Positions 17,999 through 27,112 of a stretch of DNA of 64,000 nt are shown one piece after another (position 1 is the first letter of the stretch; each line of letters starts with the position of its first letter). Below the pieces are notes generated by a model that saw only the letters and a list, made by a program, of their open reading frames with translations, ran no database searches and was not told the origin of the DNA. Where the stretch lies: assembly GCA_016715195.1 (NCBI GenBank), contig JADKBB010000011.1:62001-126000 (forward strand). Reading direction: 5' to 3'. The stretch comes from Candidatus Villigracilis proximus (GTDB lineage Bacteria; Chloroflexota; Anaerolineae; Anaerolineales; Villigracilaceae). A program made the translations under genes and the position numbers.

Positions 17999-18832
17999 TT
18001 ATAACGCAATTAAAGCAATGGCAGCCACCGCCAACAGTACACCAAACCATTGTGAGCGCGAGATGCGCTCCTTTAAAAAAATCCACGCCAGCAAAACAGT
18101 GACACCGGGGTAAAGCGAAGCCAGAACCGCCGCAACATCCAACCGTCCCGCGCGATTCGAGAGGATGAAAAACATGTTTCCAGTCACATCAAAAACACTG
18201 ATCATAAGCAGCAAATACCATTGCCGAAACGGCGGAGTCAACGGTTGGTGAATAAGATATGCAATAAAAACAAGAACAGCCACTGCAGAGAAACGCAAAA
18301 TAAAGATCGGCCATAGTATTGATTCACCGCCTATGTCATGCATCAAAACAAAAAACATTCCGAACAAAATACCTGCAAATAATGGAAGCCGAACATTCAC
18401 CCAATTAAGCTGCAACGGACTTCCTTCTTCACGGGCAATAAACCAGATCGCGATCAAAGCCAGCGCCATGCCTGCAAAAACAAAACCACCCGGCAACCCT
18501 TGCGTAAACATGCCGACCACAACGGGCAGCATTCCCGCCATCAAAGCCGAGACGGGTGCGACAATACTCATTCTGCCTTCAGCGAATGAGCGGTACAACA
18601 ATAAAATCCCCACCCCGCCGAACACACCACTCAACAACGAAAGCCACACTCCGCGCACAGACGGAAACGTGTCGCCGGACAACCAGGCGGCAGTCGCGAT
18701 GATGGGCATTGCCAGAATATCAGACCAGATCACAACCGCATATGAGTTGACACGTCTGCTTGCAAAGCCGCCGGTAAAATCCGCTGCTCCATAGGTTAAT
18801 GCAGAAAACAAACCAAACAAAATCGCGGTCAC
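17999..18832 (-). CDS. DMT/EamA-family membrane transporter
   Basis: About ten hydrophobic helices in two repeated halves are visible, with EamA-type phrases (LFSALTYGAADFTGGFASRR, LASLYPGVTVLLAWIFLKERISRSQWFGVLLAVAAIALI). The family exports or imports small metabolites such as amino acids; the substrate cannot be read. I chose the GTG at 18830-18832 (VTAILFGLF) because GAGGAAAAT lies directly upstream; the frame is open 13 codons further to an ATG at 18871, but that extension is polar and not family-like. The gene is divergent from the GntR regulator across about 240 bases. Confidence 0.88.
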   Translation of the reverse strand: MTAILFGLFSALTYGAADFTGGFASRRVNSYAVVIWSDILAMPIIATAAWLSGDTFPSVRGVWLSLLSGVFGGVGILLLYRSFAEGRMSIVAPVSALMAGMLPVVVGMFTQGLPGGFVFAGMALALIAIWFIAREEGSPLQLNWVNVRLPLFAGILFGMFFVLMHDIGGESILWPIFILRFSAVAVLVFIAYLIHQPLTPPFRQWYLLLMISVFDVTGNMFFILSNRAGRLDVAAVLASLYPGVTVLLAWIFLKERISRSQWFGVLLAVAAIALIAL

Positions 18833-19042
18833 ATTTTCCTCTTCTAAGAAAATATAAAGATATTCACTCAATATGCTGTGTTTGTGTCTTTTCCATTGAA
18901 AATATCTTTGGCGCAGAGCCTTTCAAAGTCCCATGCCTTCATGTTCCCTAAATTATATACCGGCTCTGATAATTTTCGGCATTTAGCAATTTTCTCTGCC
19001 GACAGGTCAAACTTTTGATGACAAATTGGACTTCCGAATTCA

Positions 19043-19073
19043 GACATGATTATATATAATATATAATCATGTC
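19043..19073. promoter_or_regulatory. Perfect 31-base palindrome over the GntR start codon (operator)
   Basis: Arms of 15 bases (GACATGATTATATAT and its exact complement) flank one central A. The ATG of the GntR gene (19069-19071) lies inside the right arm, and TATAAT-like sequence lies in the centre. A dimeric repressor bound here would block both promoter and start, so autoregulation is likely. Confidence 0.8.
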
Positions 19074-19704
19074 ATTAACTGCTGAAAAAGAACTTACCCA
19101 CAAACCTCTTAAAGAGGAAATATTCGATGCGCTGCACCGTCAGATCATCGCCGGAAAGTACTCACCCGGCGATTGGCTGCGTCAGGAGGATATCGCCAGC
19201 CAGATGGGCGTCAGTATGACTCCGGTACGAGAGGCGTTAGATCTACTTGTAGCCGCTGGTCTTGCTGAACGCGTTCCCTATCGCGGCGTGCGCGTGCGCG
19301 AAATGTCCACGCAGGATATTGTGGAAGCCTACGGCCTAAGGTTGATGCTCGAAGCGTTAACTGCCCGGGAGGCGGCAGTGCGTATTACACCCGAGCAGAT
19401 TTCAGGCCTCGAAAAAATAATGGATGAGATGAAGAAGCATGTCAAATTAAATGAGATGCCTCAGGAGCGGCAGTTAAGCCGCGAGTTCCATTCATTGATC
19501 GCCGAGGCTTCAGGAAATAACCTGCTGATAAAAATGTATGCCGTTGTCACAAACGCATTCCCCGATTGGCTGCTATATGAAGCAGTGTTCCGCAAACCTG
19601 AATTGCTTGCGAGCAGTGTAGCGCAAACCTACGAGGAGCACTCAGCGATCGTGAACTGCGCTCTAAAAGGGCGATGCCGACAAAGCCGCACAATCATCTC
19701 TTGA
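19069..19704 (+). CDS. GntR-family regulator, FadR/FCD subgroup (3' end frameshifted)
   Basis: An N-terminal winged helix (LKEEIFDALHRQIIAGKYSPGDWLRQEDIASQMGVSMTPVREALDLLVAAGLAERVPYRGVRV, about 10-75) is followed by an all-helical FCD ligand domain (EAYGLRLMLEALTAREAAV, SREFHSLIAEASGNNLL). The frame ends in an odd tail, RCRQSRTIIS. Dropping one G of the GGG near 19668-19670 restores a normal FCD ending (ALKGDADKAAQSSLEHVLDSG) that continues to a TAG at 19811-19813, immediately before the SD of the corrinoid-protein gene. So the intended gene is probably 19069-19813. It heads the methyltransferase cluster and likely controls it in response to a small acid or methylamine-type substrate. Confidence 0.88.
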   Translation: MSLTAEKELTHKPLKEEIFDALHRQIIAGKYSPGDWLRQEDIASQMGVSMTPVREALDLLVAAGLAERVPYRGVRVREMSTQDIVEAYGLRLMLEALTAREAAVRITPEQISGLEKIMDEMKKHVKLNEMPQERQLSREFHSLIAEASGNNLLIKMYAVVTNAFPDWLLYEAVFRKPELLASSVAQTYEEHSAIVNCALKGRCRQSRTIIS

Positions 19705-19821
19705 ACATGTTCTGGATTCGGGTAAATGGCTGGAAGAATATCTTGGTATTCCGGGAAATCTGTTAAGAGAAAAAGAAGAGCAAGTAAATCACTTGATAAA
19801 GAAATCAAAATAGGAGGCAGT

Positions 19822-20478
19822 ATGTCAGAAGAACTATATAAGGAAATGGCCCAAAGCATTATCGATGGTGACTCGGATATCGCTACCGATCTCGCCAAAA
19901 AATCCATCGAGTTGAATATGCACCCGCTGGAGACGATCACAAAAGGATTCGTGATCGGAGTAAATTACATTGGCGATCAATTTGGTCTGGGCGAAGCGTT
20001 TCTGCCTGAACTGGTAATGGCCGGTGAAGCAATGAAAGCCGCAGTTGCCGTGCTCGAACCCGAATTGCTCAAACTTGGCGAAGCACGTGAGATGATGGGA
20101 AAAGTGGTTCTTGCCACAGTTGAAGGTGACATTCACGAGATCGGCAAAACCCTTGTCGGCACCATGTTGAGCGCCTCCGGCTTTGAAGTCGTTGACCTCG
20201 GTGTGGATCAACCCGCCGACAAGATTATCGGCAAGGCGCTTGAGATCAACGCTGATATTATCGGCATGAGCGCCTTATTAACCACCACCATGGTACGTCA
20301 GCGCGAAGTGATCGAAGAATTGGACAAAGAAGGTTTGCGGCCGCGCATCAAAGTGATGGTCGGCGGCGCACCGATCACCCGCGACTGGGTGACCAAGATC
20401 AAAGCTGACGGGTACTCTGAAGATGCGATCGGCGCAGTCAAGATCGCCAAGGAACTGGTCGGCAAGGCAGATCAATAA
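19822..20478 (+). CDS. Corrinoid (B12-binding) methyl-carrier protein, MtbC/MttC family
   Basis: This 218-aa protein carries the methyl group between two methyltransferases. An N-terminal helical cap (about 1-85, MSEELYKEMAQSIIDGD) precedes the cobalamin-binding Rossmann domain. The signature DIHEIGK has the cobalt-ligand His at residue 105, and GMSALLTTTM and VMVGGAPIT complete the pattern. I start at ATG 19822 because TAGGAGGCAGT lies directly upstream; earlier codons belong to the shifted regulator gene. The MttB-type partner starts about 50 bases downstream. It is the only corrinoid protein in the window and may serve several of the four MttB paralogues. Confidence 0.95.
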   Translation: MSEELYKEMAQSIIDGDSDIATDLAKKSIELNMHPLETITKGFVIGVNYIGDQFGLGEAFLPELVMAGEAMKAAVAVLEPELLKLGEAREMMGKVVLATVEGDIHEIGKTLVGTMLSASGFEVVDLGVDQPADKIIGKALEINADIIGMSALLTTTMVRQREVIEELDKEGLRPRIKVMVGGAPITRDWVTKIKADGYSEDAIGAVKIAKELVGKADQ

Positions 20479-20529
20479 ACATAAAAGACATCAGAGAGAG
20501 AAGAGAGACATATGCCTCGGGAGGGCCTT

Positions 20530-21981
20530 ATGTCTTCTAAAACGATCAAGACCATCAGCAATCCAAAACTAAAATTGGAAGTGCTGACAAAAGATGAAGT
20601 AAAACAAATTCACGAAGCGACTCTACAGATCATTGAAAAAGTCGGTGTGAGATTCCCGTCAAAACGCGCACTGGAAATTTGGGCAGCCAACGGCGCGGAA
20701 GTGGATTATGAAAAGAAGATCGTGCGCGTCAAACCGCAGATCATCGAAGATGCGATCAAGAAAGCGCCGCCCGCATACAAACTCGCAGCACGCGACCCGC
20801 AGCAGGATCTGCAGCTTGACGGAAACCACGTCAACCTTGGAACTGATGGCTGCGGCGTGGAAGTGATCGATATTAACACCGGCGAAAAGCGCACATCATG
20901 TTTACAGGATGTCCGTGACATTGCCAGGGTTGCAGATGCGACTGAAGAGGTTGCATTTCACTGGGTTTCTGTCTCAGCACAAGATACACCCGCAGAAGCC
21001 CGCGGACTGCACGAACTGAAAGCTGTTTGGGAAAATTCCACCAAACACGTGCAGACCGAGTCCATTTACAACGTGGAAGAAGCCAAAGCCGCGATTGAAA
21101 TGGCAGCTTTGATCGTCGGCGGAAAAGACAAACTCCGCGAGCGGCCTGTGCTTTCACTCATGCAGTGTACAGCTCCTCCGCTCGGACATGACGGTGGCAG
21201 CCTGGACGCCGCCCTCCTCGCTGCAGAAGTCGGCATCCCAACCGGATTTATGACAATGGCCGCCTGTGCTACAACAGGTCCCACCACCATGGCTGGCAAT
21301 CTCGCAGTCGGCAACGCGGAAGTAATTGCCGGAACAGCCCTTTTACAACTTGCGTTCCCCGGTGCGCCTGTCTTTTATGCGGCAGCACAAACCGCATCTG
21401 ACCTTCGCACAGGCGCATACACTGGCGGCGGGCCGGAGGATTTTCTCTTCGGCGCAGCGACCAATGCGCTCGCAGACTTTTACAACATTCCGCTTTCGAT
21501 GGGCGCATTTGCCACAGGTGCAAAAGAACCAAACTGGCAGGCTGGACTCGAAGGCGCGATGTCCAGCTTTATGGCAAGCGTGGTCATGTCTGATATGCTG
21601 CTCGGCTGCGGATTCCTGCACGGCAGCCGCATCTGGTCTTTCGCAGAGATGATGATGGACTGTGAAATATTCTCCATCGTTCACAAAATGATGGAGGGCA
21701 TCGTCGTCAATGAAGAAACACTTGCGCTTGATGTAATTGCCGCAGTCGGCCCGGGCAGTCACTATCTCGGACAAAAGCACACCCGCAACCATATGCGTGA
21801 ATTGTTCATGCCTAAATTCATGGATCGCCGCCCATACTCCGAGTGGGAAACCAAAAAAGACGACGCGCGTGATTGGGCAACAGCCAGGGCGCGCAAAACA
21901 TTAAAAGAACATCAGCCAGACCCGCTGGAAGAAAACATCAGCAAGGAAATGGAAAGAATTATCAAATCGGTCGAAAAGTAA
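20530..21981 (+). CDS. MttB-family (non-pyrrolysine) corrinoid methyltransferase, paralogue 1
   Basis: This 483-aa protein belongs to the trimethylamine methyltransferase family (COG5598). It should move a methyl group from a quaternary or tertiary amine to the corrinoid protein encoded just upstream. Family phrases include LTKDEVKQIHEATLQIIEKVGVRF, GAEVDYEKKIVRVKPQIIEDAI, MTMAACATTGPTTMAGNLAVGNAE and HYLGQKHTRNHMRE. The frame has no internal TAG, so it lacks the pyrrolysine of archaeal MttB; characterised members of this kind act on glycine betaine, proline betaine or carnitine. I prefer ATG 20530 because GGGAGGGCCTT precedes it; ATG 20512 is also possible. Substrate unknown. Confidence 0.9.
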   Translation: MSSKTIKTISNPKLKLEVLTKDEVKQIHEATLQIIEKVGVRFPSKRALEIWAANGAEVDYEKKIVRVKPQIIEDAIKKAPPAYKLAARDPQQDLQLDGNHVNLGTDGCGVEVIDINTGEKRTSCLQDVRDIARVADATEEVAFHWVSVSAQDTPAEARGLHELKAVWENSTKHVQTESIYNVEEAKAAIEMAALIVGGKDKLRERPVLSLMQCTAPPLGHDGGSLDAALLAAEVGIPTGFMTMAACATTGPTTMAGNLAVGNAEVIAGTALLQLAFPGAPVFYAAAQTASDLRTGAYTGGGPEDFLFGAATNALADFYNIPLSMGAFATGAKEPNWQAGLEGAMSSFMASVVMSDMLLGCGFLHGSRIWSFAEMMMDCEIFSIVHKMMEGIVVNEETLALDVIAAVGPGSHYLGQKHTRNHMRELFMPKFMDRRPYSEWETKKDDARDWATARARKTLKEHQPDPLEENISKEMERIIKSVEK

Positions 21982-21995
21982 TAAGGAAAAAAGTG

Positions 21996-22034
21996 ATGAG
22001 TAACAAGTGACGAGATACGAGACTTGTTACTCAT
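21996..22034. repeat. Inverted repeat in the spacer between mttB paralogues 1 and 2
   Basis: ATGAGTAACAAG (21996-22007) and CTTGTTACTCAT (22023-22034) are perfect 12-base arms. Related words (TTACTCGTTACTCGTATCTC) recur at 22090-22120 and again at 41255-41280. No T-run follows, so it is more likely a dispersed repeat than a terminator. Confidence 0.6.
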
Positions 22035-22132
22035 TACCCATATTTCAATGCAGCTTCTCGCATCTCATTCTTTATTACCTATTCCCTAAAAAATCTTATT
22101 ACTCGTTACTCGTATCTCATTAGAGGTGTCTT

Positions 22133-23611
22133 ATGCAACCAAAGCTCACACTGTTAAGCGATGAGATCATCGCCCGTATTCTGGGAGAAGCGTACGAACT
22201 TCTTCAAAACCTGGCATCAAAGTCCAGAATGCTGAAGCGCGGGATTTGCTTGCCGCGGCCGGAGCGATCGTTGATCCACAAACGGATGTCGTTCAGATTC
22301 CGGCATCTCTCGTCCGCAAGGCGCTGGAGACCGTACCGCGCGAATTTTATCTCTATGATTACGATGGCAACCCCACCGTACACTACGGCGGTGACTCCGT
22401 CCACTTTGACCCGGGCTCATCAGGCATCACCATGCTCAACCCTGAAACACTTGAGCATGACACCACCGAAACAGAACATCTGATTCGTCTGCTAAAAGTT
22501 GCGGAACAACTTCCGCAATATGACGCGCAATCCACCGCCGTCATTTGTCACGACGTACCCAAAGATATTCAAGATTCATATCGTCTGTATCTCGTTTTAC
22601 TTCACTCAAAAAAACCGATCGTCACCGGCGCATTCACCAACAAGACCGTGCAGGAAATGATCGACATGCTGACAGTCTTTGCGGGTTCAGCACAAGCGGC
22701 CCGCGAAAAACCACGCGCCATCTTTGACGTCTGCCCCGCTCCGCCATTGATCTGGAGCAACTTCGGCGCCGGCAATTTGATCGCGCTCGCCCGTGCGGGC
22801 GTGCCCGCGGAAATTGTCTCCGTGCCGCTTTCAGGTGCGGCGGCTCCCGTCACCATGCTTGGCACCGTCACACAGCACACAGCGGAATGTTTCGCGGGCA
22901 TCGTCATTCATCAACTTGCACACGCCGGTTCGCCCATCGTTTGGGGCGGCGCGGCCGCCATCTTCGATATGCGCAAAGGTGCAACGCCCATGGGCGCGGT
23001 TGAAACTGCCATGCTCGATTGTTCATACGCACAGGTTGCAAAAACACTCAACATGCCCACACACACCTATCTTGGTGCAACCGATTCAAAACTCGTTGAT
23101 GCCCAAGCCGGTCTCGAAAGCGGAATCTCCGCCATGGTCGGCGCATTGAGCGGCATCAACATGATCTCCGGCTCAGGCATGTTGGATTTCCTCGCCTGTC
23201 ACAGCGCGGAAAAACTCGTCCTCGACGCCGAAGGCATCGCCATGGCCAAAGCGTATGATCGGCGGCGTGAAACTCCACACCGACACACTCGCCACCGGCT
23301 TCTACGATGACAAGATCAACTTCAAAGGCGGCGACTTCCTCAAACAGAAAGTCACCATGCAGCTCTTCCAAAAGGAGCAGCATCTTCCCAGCAGCGTCAT
23401 TGACCGTGACTCGACCCGCGCCTGGAAAGCCGCCGGCTCACTGGATGCCTTCGGCAGATGCAAAATCCGCGTGACCGAACTACTCGCATCCTACAAGCGA
23501 CCTGAAATTGATCCTGCCCAAGAGCGCAGACTCTACAACTTCATGCTTGATCTCACTAAAAAAACCGGCGTAGACATATTGCCTTTGTTGGAACATTATC
23601 AACCCGCATAA
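22133..23611 (+). pseudogene. MttB-family methyltransferase paralogue 2, broken by two frameshifts
   Basis: The gene reads in three frames. It starts MQPKLTLLSDEIIARILGEAYELLQ, shifts near 22208 (one A missing before CCTGGCATC), continues as LLAAAGAIVDPQTD to GIAMAK, then shifts again near 23250 and ends KLHTDTLATGFYDDKINFKGGDF to EHYQPA. Compared by eye, the intact paralogue at 23738-25213 matches along its whole length, including MQPKL at the start and QPA at the end, so this is a tandem duplicate. AGAGGTGTCTT precedes the ATG. Either it is a pseudogene or two consensus errors hide an intact gene. No pyrrolysine-type TAG explains the breaks. Confidence 0.85.
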
Positions 23612-23621
23612 ATAAAAGACT

Positions 23622-23657
23622 GGGACTTCGGAAGTCAAAAAAGACTTCCGAAGTCCC
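23622..23657. terminator. Perfect 15-base hairpin after mttB paralogue 2
   Basis: GGGACTTCGGAAGTC (23622-23636) and its complement (23643-23657) flank a loop of six A. Each arm is itself partly palindromic (GACTTCGGAAGTC). It follows the stop of paralogue 2 and precedes paralogue 3. No T-run follows, so it may slow or process the transcript, or be a dispersed repeat. Confidence 0.5.
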
Positions 23658-23737
23658 TTACCTCACGCTCCTGCGGATTGGTAATTCTTATCAGGAATTT
23701 CTAATTCCTAATTTCCACACCACCCAGGAGGTGCATT

Positions 23738-25213
23738 ATGCAACCGAAACTGTCCTTGCTCAACGATGACCTGATCTCACGCATCATCGCAGAGGCCTAT
23801 CAACTGATGATCAAACCCGGCATCAAAGTGCAAAATGCCGAGGCACGTCAACTGCTTGCCGAAGCCGGCGCGCAAGTTGACGAAGAGACTATGATCGTCA
23901 GAATCCCCGAACAGATCGTCCTCAAAGCGTTGGAAACCGTCCCGCACGAATTCTTTCTCTTTGACTACGACGGCAGTCCCAAAGTCCAGTACGGAGGCGA
24001 CGCGGTTCAATTCGACCCAGGCTCCTCAGGCGTCACCATCCTCGATCCCCTCACACTCGAACACAAAACCGCCGAAACCGCAGACTTGATCCGCATCATT
24101 AAAGTTGCAGAAAGCCTGCCGCAATACGACGCACAATCCACAGCCATTGTTTGCCACGATGTACCCAAAGATTTGCATGACCTGTATCGTTTATATCTGG
24201 TCATGTTGTATTCAAAGAAACCGATTGTCACAGGTGCATTCACAAACGCAACCGTGCATCACATGATCAATATGCTCGCCATCTTCGCCGGCGGACATGA
24301 CAACTTGCGCGAACATCCACGCGCAGTTTTCGATGTCTGCCCATCACCACCGCTGATCTGGTCAAACTTTGGCGCGGGCAACTTGATCACATTGGCGCGC
24401 GCCGGCGTCCCCGCAGAGATCGTCTCCATGCCGCTGGCAGGTGCGGCTTCTCCAGTCACATTGCTTGGCTCGGTCACACAACACGCTGCAGAATGTTTAT
24501 CGGGCATCACCATTCATCAACTGGCTCACGCAGGTTCACCGATCGTTTGGGGCGGCGCACCCGCCATCTTTGACATGCGCAAAGGCGGCACCCCCTTCGG
24601 CGCAGTCGAAACCGCAATGATCGACTCATCCTATGCACAGGTTGGAAAATCACTTGGCCTGCCCACACACGCATATCTCGGTGCAACTGAAGCAAAAGTT
24701 TTGGATACACAAGCCGGCCTCGAAAGCGGAGTAGGAGCAATGATCGGCGCATTAAGCGGCATCAACATGATCTCCGGCTCAGGCATGTTGGATTCCCTCA
24801 TTTGCCAAAGCCCTGAAAAATTAGTCACCGACGCGGAAGGCATCGCCATGGCGCAGCGCATGGTGCAAGGAATGAAGATTCACACCGAAACACTTGCCAC
24901 AGCTTTTTATGAAGGTGTTAACTTTAAAGGCGGCGATTTTCTCAAACAACGGGTTACAATGCAACTCTTTCAAAAAGAACAGCACATGCCCGGCAAGGTC
25001 ATCGACCGCGACTCAATGCGCGGCTGGAAAGAATCAGGATCAATGGATACATTCGCTCGCGCAAAAATCCGCGTAAACGAAATTCTCGCATCCTATCGCC
25101 GCCCCGAGCTTGACCCCGCCAAAGAAAACGAACTCCACGCCTTCGTGCTCGACCTCGCCAGAAAAGCAGGCATCGAACACCTACCCATACTAGAGGATAT
25201 GCAGCCCGCATAA
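23738..25213 (+). CDS. MttB-family (non-pyrrolysine) corrinoid methyltransferase, paralogue 3
   Basis: This intact 491-aa member of the trimethylamine methyltransferase family is colinear with the broken copy upstream. Visible phrases are PQYDAQSTAIVCHDVPKDL, KPIVTGAFTN, WSNFGAGNLITLARAGVPAEI, ASPVTLLGSVTQHAAE and SPIVWGGAPAIFDMRKGG, a pattern different from paralogue 1, so the substrate may differ. There is no in-frame TAG. AGGAGGTGCATT before the ATG is the best SD in the cluster. The S9 peptidase gene begins two bases after its stop, so the two are cotranscribed. The methyl acceptor is presumably the corrinoid protein at 19822-20478. Specific substrate is unknown. Confidence 0.9.
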   Translation: MQPKLSLLNDDLISRIIAEAYQLMIKPGIKVQNAEARQLLAEAGAQVDEETMIVRIPEQIVLKALETVPHEFFLFDYDGSPKVQYGGDAVQFDPGSSGVTILDPLTLEHKTAETADLIRIIKVAESLPQYDAQSTAIVCHDVPKDLHDLYRLYLVMLYSKKPIVTGAFTNATVHHMINMLAIFAGGHDNLREHPRAVFDVCPSPPLIWSNFGAGNLITLARAGVPAEIVSMPLAGAASPVTLLGSVTQHAAECLSGITIHQLAHAGSPIVWGGAPAIFDMRKGGTPFGAVETAMIDSSYAQVGKSLGLPTHAYLGATEAKVLDTQAGLESGVGAMIGALSGINMISGSGMLDSLICQSPEKLVTDAEGIAMAQRMVQGMKIHTETLATAFYEGVNFKGGDFLKQRVTMQLFQKEQHMPGKVIDRDSMRGWKESGSMDTFARAKIRVNEILASYRRPELDPAKENELHAFVLDLARKAGIEHLPILEDMQPA

Positions 25214-25215
25214 AC

Positions 25216-27006
25216 ATGCTCACACTCTCCCAACTTCTGCGCGTCCCCCATGTAGACAGCACATTAAGATTTGACATCTCACCCGACGGACAGAGGTTGG
25301 TTTTTGCCTGGAACAAAACAGGCCGTTGGGAATTATATGAAATGCCGTTGGATGAAAAGAACGGATCAGACTCACCGCAGCTTGTTTCTCAAAAAGAAGG
25401 AAGCAAGTTCTCCCCGATTCATTGTCCCGATGGCACAATGCTCGCCTACGCATTAGACCTCGACGGCAGCGAGTCATATCACATCTTTGTGCATGATCTC
25501 AGCACCCACATCAGCACGGATCTCACGCCTCAAATTGCCTACGCGCATCAGCCGAATATCACCTGGTCCCCCGATGGAAAAGTACTGGCTGTGCTTTCTG
25601 ATAAGCACGGCCAGTTTGCTTTGCACCTGATCCATCTGGATGGTACACCCGGACGCATGATAAAAAATGTATTCCATCCCTGCTGGGATGCGAAGTGGTC
25701 ACCCGATGGTCAGTGGATCGCGATCGAAGCTGAGTCAACTGCCAGTGACCGCAGTATTTATGTCATGCCTGTTAATCGTCCGCGCAAGGGCGTGAAGGTA
25801 AATACAGTGCAGCTTAAAGTAAATGGTCAACTCTTGAATGCGCAGCAACCTGCATGGTCACCTGATTCTAAATTTTTGGCATTCTCCGGCGAGAACGGCG
25901 AATGGCACGATATTGGATTATTCAATGTCGAGTCAAAAGAAATTACATGGGTCAACGAATCAACTGGCGATGACACACAACCTGCATGGTCGCGGAGCGG
26001 AGAAATCATCGGTTGGGTGCATTCTGAAGGTGCAAAGACCAGCTTACAGCTTAAAGAAGGAAGCGATGTTATTCGTGAGAAAAAGATCGGGGATGGAGTC
26101 CATTACTTTCCGCAGTTCACTGATGATAGCGTTGTAATTCTATATGAAGATACAAGTCATCCGTGTGACCTGTGGAAGATAAATCTTAAAGATGATTCGG
26201 TCAGACAGTTAACAAATTCATTGCCCGATGATTTGCGCGACGCGGAATTCATTCAACCCGAAGAAGTTTGGTACACAAGCAAAGACGGGACGCAAGTGCC
26301 CGCTTTGTTGTATCGTGCAAAAGACAGCACACGCGCTGTGATCGACATTCACGGCGGACCCAACTGGCTGTATCAATTTTTATGGTCGCCGATGATGAGT
26401 CATCTGGCTTCACGCGGCTGGACGGTGCTTGCGCCCAATTATCGCGGGTCGACGGGCTATGGCAAAAAATGGCAGAACGCCAGCCGCTACGATATGGGCG
26501 GCGTGGACACCGATGATTGTGCGGCGGGCGTGAATTATTTAATTGAAAATAACTTGGCTGACAAAAATAAGATCGCCGTAACAGGCAGAAGCCATGGCGG
26601 TTTTCTAACGATGTCTTGCATGACAAGATACCCTGAATTGTTTGCGGTGGGTTCGGCGGTAGTTCCGTTTTTAAATTGGATCAAATCACACAAAGACTCG
26701 CGTGAAGATTTGCAGCATTGGAACATTGAAAACATGGGCGACCCTGAAGATAACCATGACCGATGGGTTGAACTTTCACCCTACTTCTTTTTAGACAAAG
26801 TCAACGCGCCTGTGCAAATGATCTGCGGCGGAAACGATCCGCGCTGCCCGGCATCTGATTCGATCGATGCTCGTGATAAACTGGTTGAATTAGGCAAGGA
26901 AGTTGAATTGCTGATCTATAAAGATGAAGGTCATTCATTTTTGGATATTAAAAATGTGATCGACTCGGAAGAAAAGTGCGTGGAATTTATAGTGAAGAAT
27001 ATTTAA
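25216..27006 (+). CDS. S9-family serine peptidase (acylaminoacyl/prolyl oligopeptidase type)
   Basis: The N-terminal half (about 1-330) is a beta-propeller of TolB/WD-like repeats (FDISPDGQRLVFAWN, ITWSPDGKVLAVLSD, PAWSPDSKFLAFSG). The C-terminal half is an alpha/beta hydrolase with the triad Ser459 (GRSHGG), Asp541 (GGNDPRC) and His573 (DEGHSF). There is no signal peptide, so it cleaves peptides or acyl-amino acids in the cytoplasm. It starts two bases after the MttB paralogue 3 stop and precedes another MttB gene, which ties it to the methyltransferase pathway. It could release an N-methylated amino acid from a peptide before demethylation. Catalytic class is clear; that role is inference. 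Confidence 0.92.
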   Translation: MLTLSQLLRVPHVDSTLRFDISPDGQRLVFAWNKTGRWELYEMPLDEKNGSDSPQLVSQKEGSKFSPIHCPDGTMLAYALDLDGSESYHIFVHDLSTHISTDLTPQIAYAHQPNITWSPDGKVLAVLSDKHGQFALHLIHLDGTPGRMIKNVFHPCWDAKWSPDGQWIAIEAESTASDRSIYVMPVNRPRKGVKVNTVQLKVNGQLLNAQQPAWSPDSKFLAFSGENGEWHDIGLFNVESKEITWVNESTGDDTQPAWSRSGEIIGWVHSEGAKTSLQLKEGSDVIREKKIGDGVHYFPQFTDDSVVILYEDTSHPCDLWKINLKDDSVRQLTNSLPDDLRDAEFIQPEEVWYTSKDGTQVPALLYRAKDSTRAVIDIHGGPNWLYQFLWSPMMSHLASRGWTVLAPNYRGSTGYGKKWQNASRYDMGGVDTDDCAAGVNYLIENNLADKNKIAVTGRSHGGFLTMSCMTRYPELFAVGSAVVPFLNWIKSHKDSREDLQHWNIENMGDPEDNHDRWVELSPYFFLDKVNAPVQMICGGNDPRCPASDSIDARDKLVELGKEVELLIYKDEGHSFLDIKNVIDSEEKCVEFIVKNI

Positions 27007-27112
27007 AACCAGAAATCAACAGCGATAAACAAAGATGTTTTTATTTTTATCTCCGTTGATCTCCGTTTATCATGGTGAACATTTTATTTAGTCTTATCAA
27101 AGTGGAGCAGAC

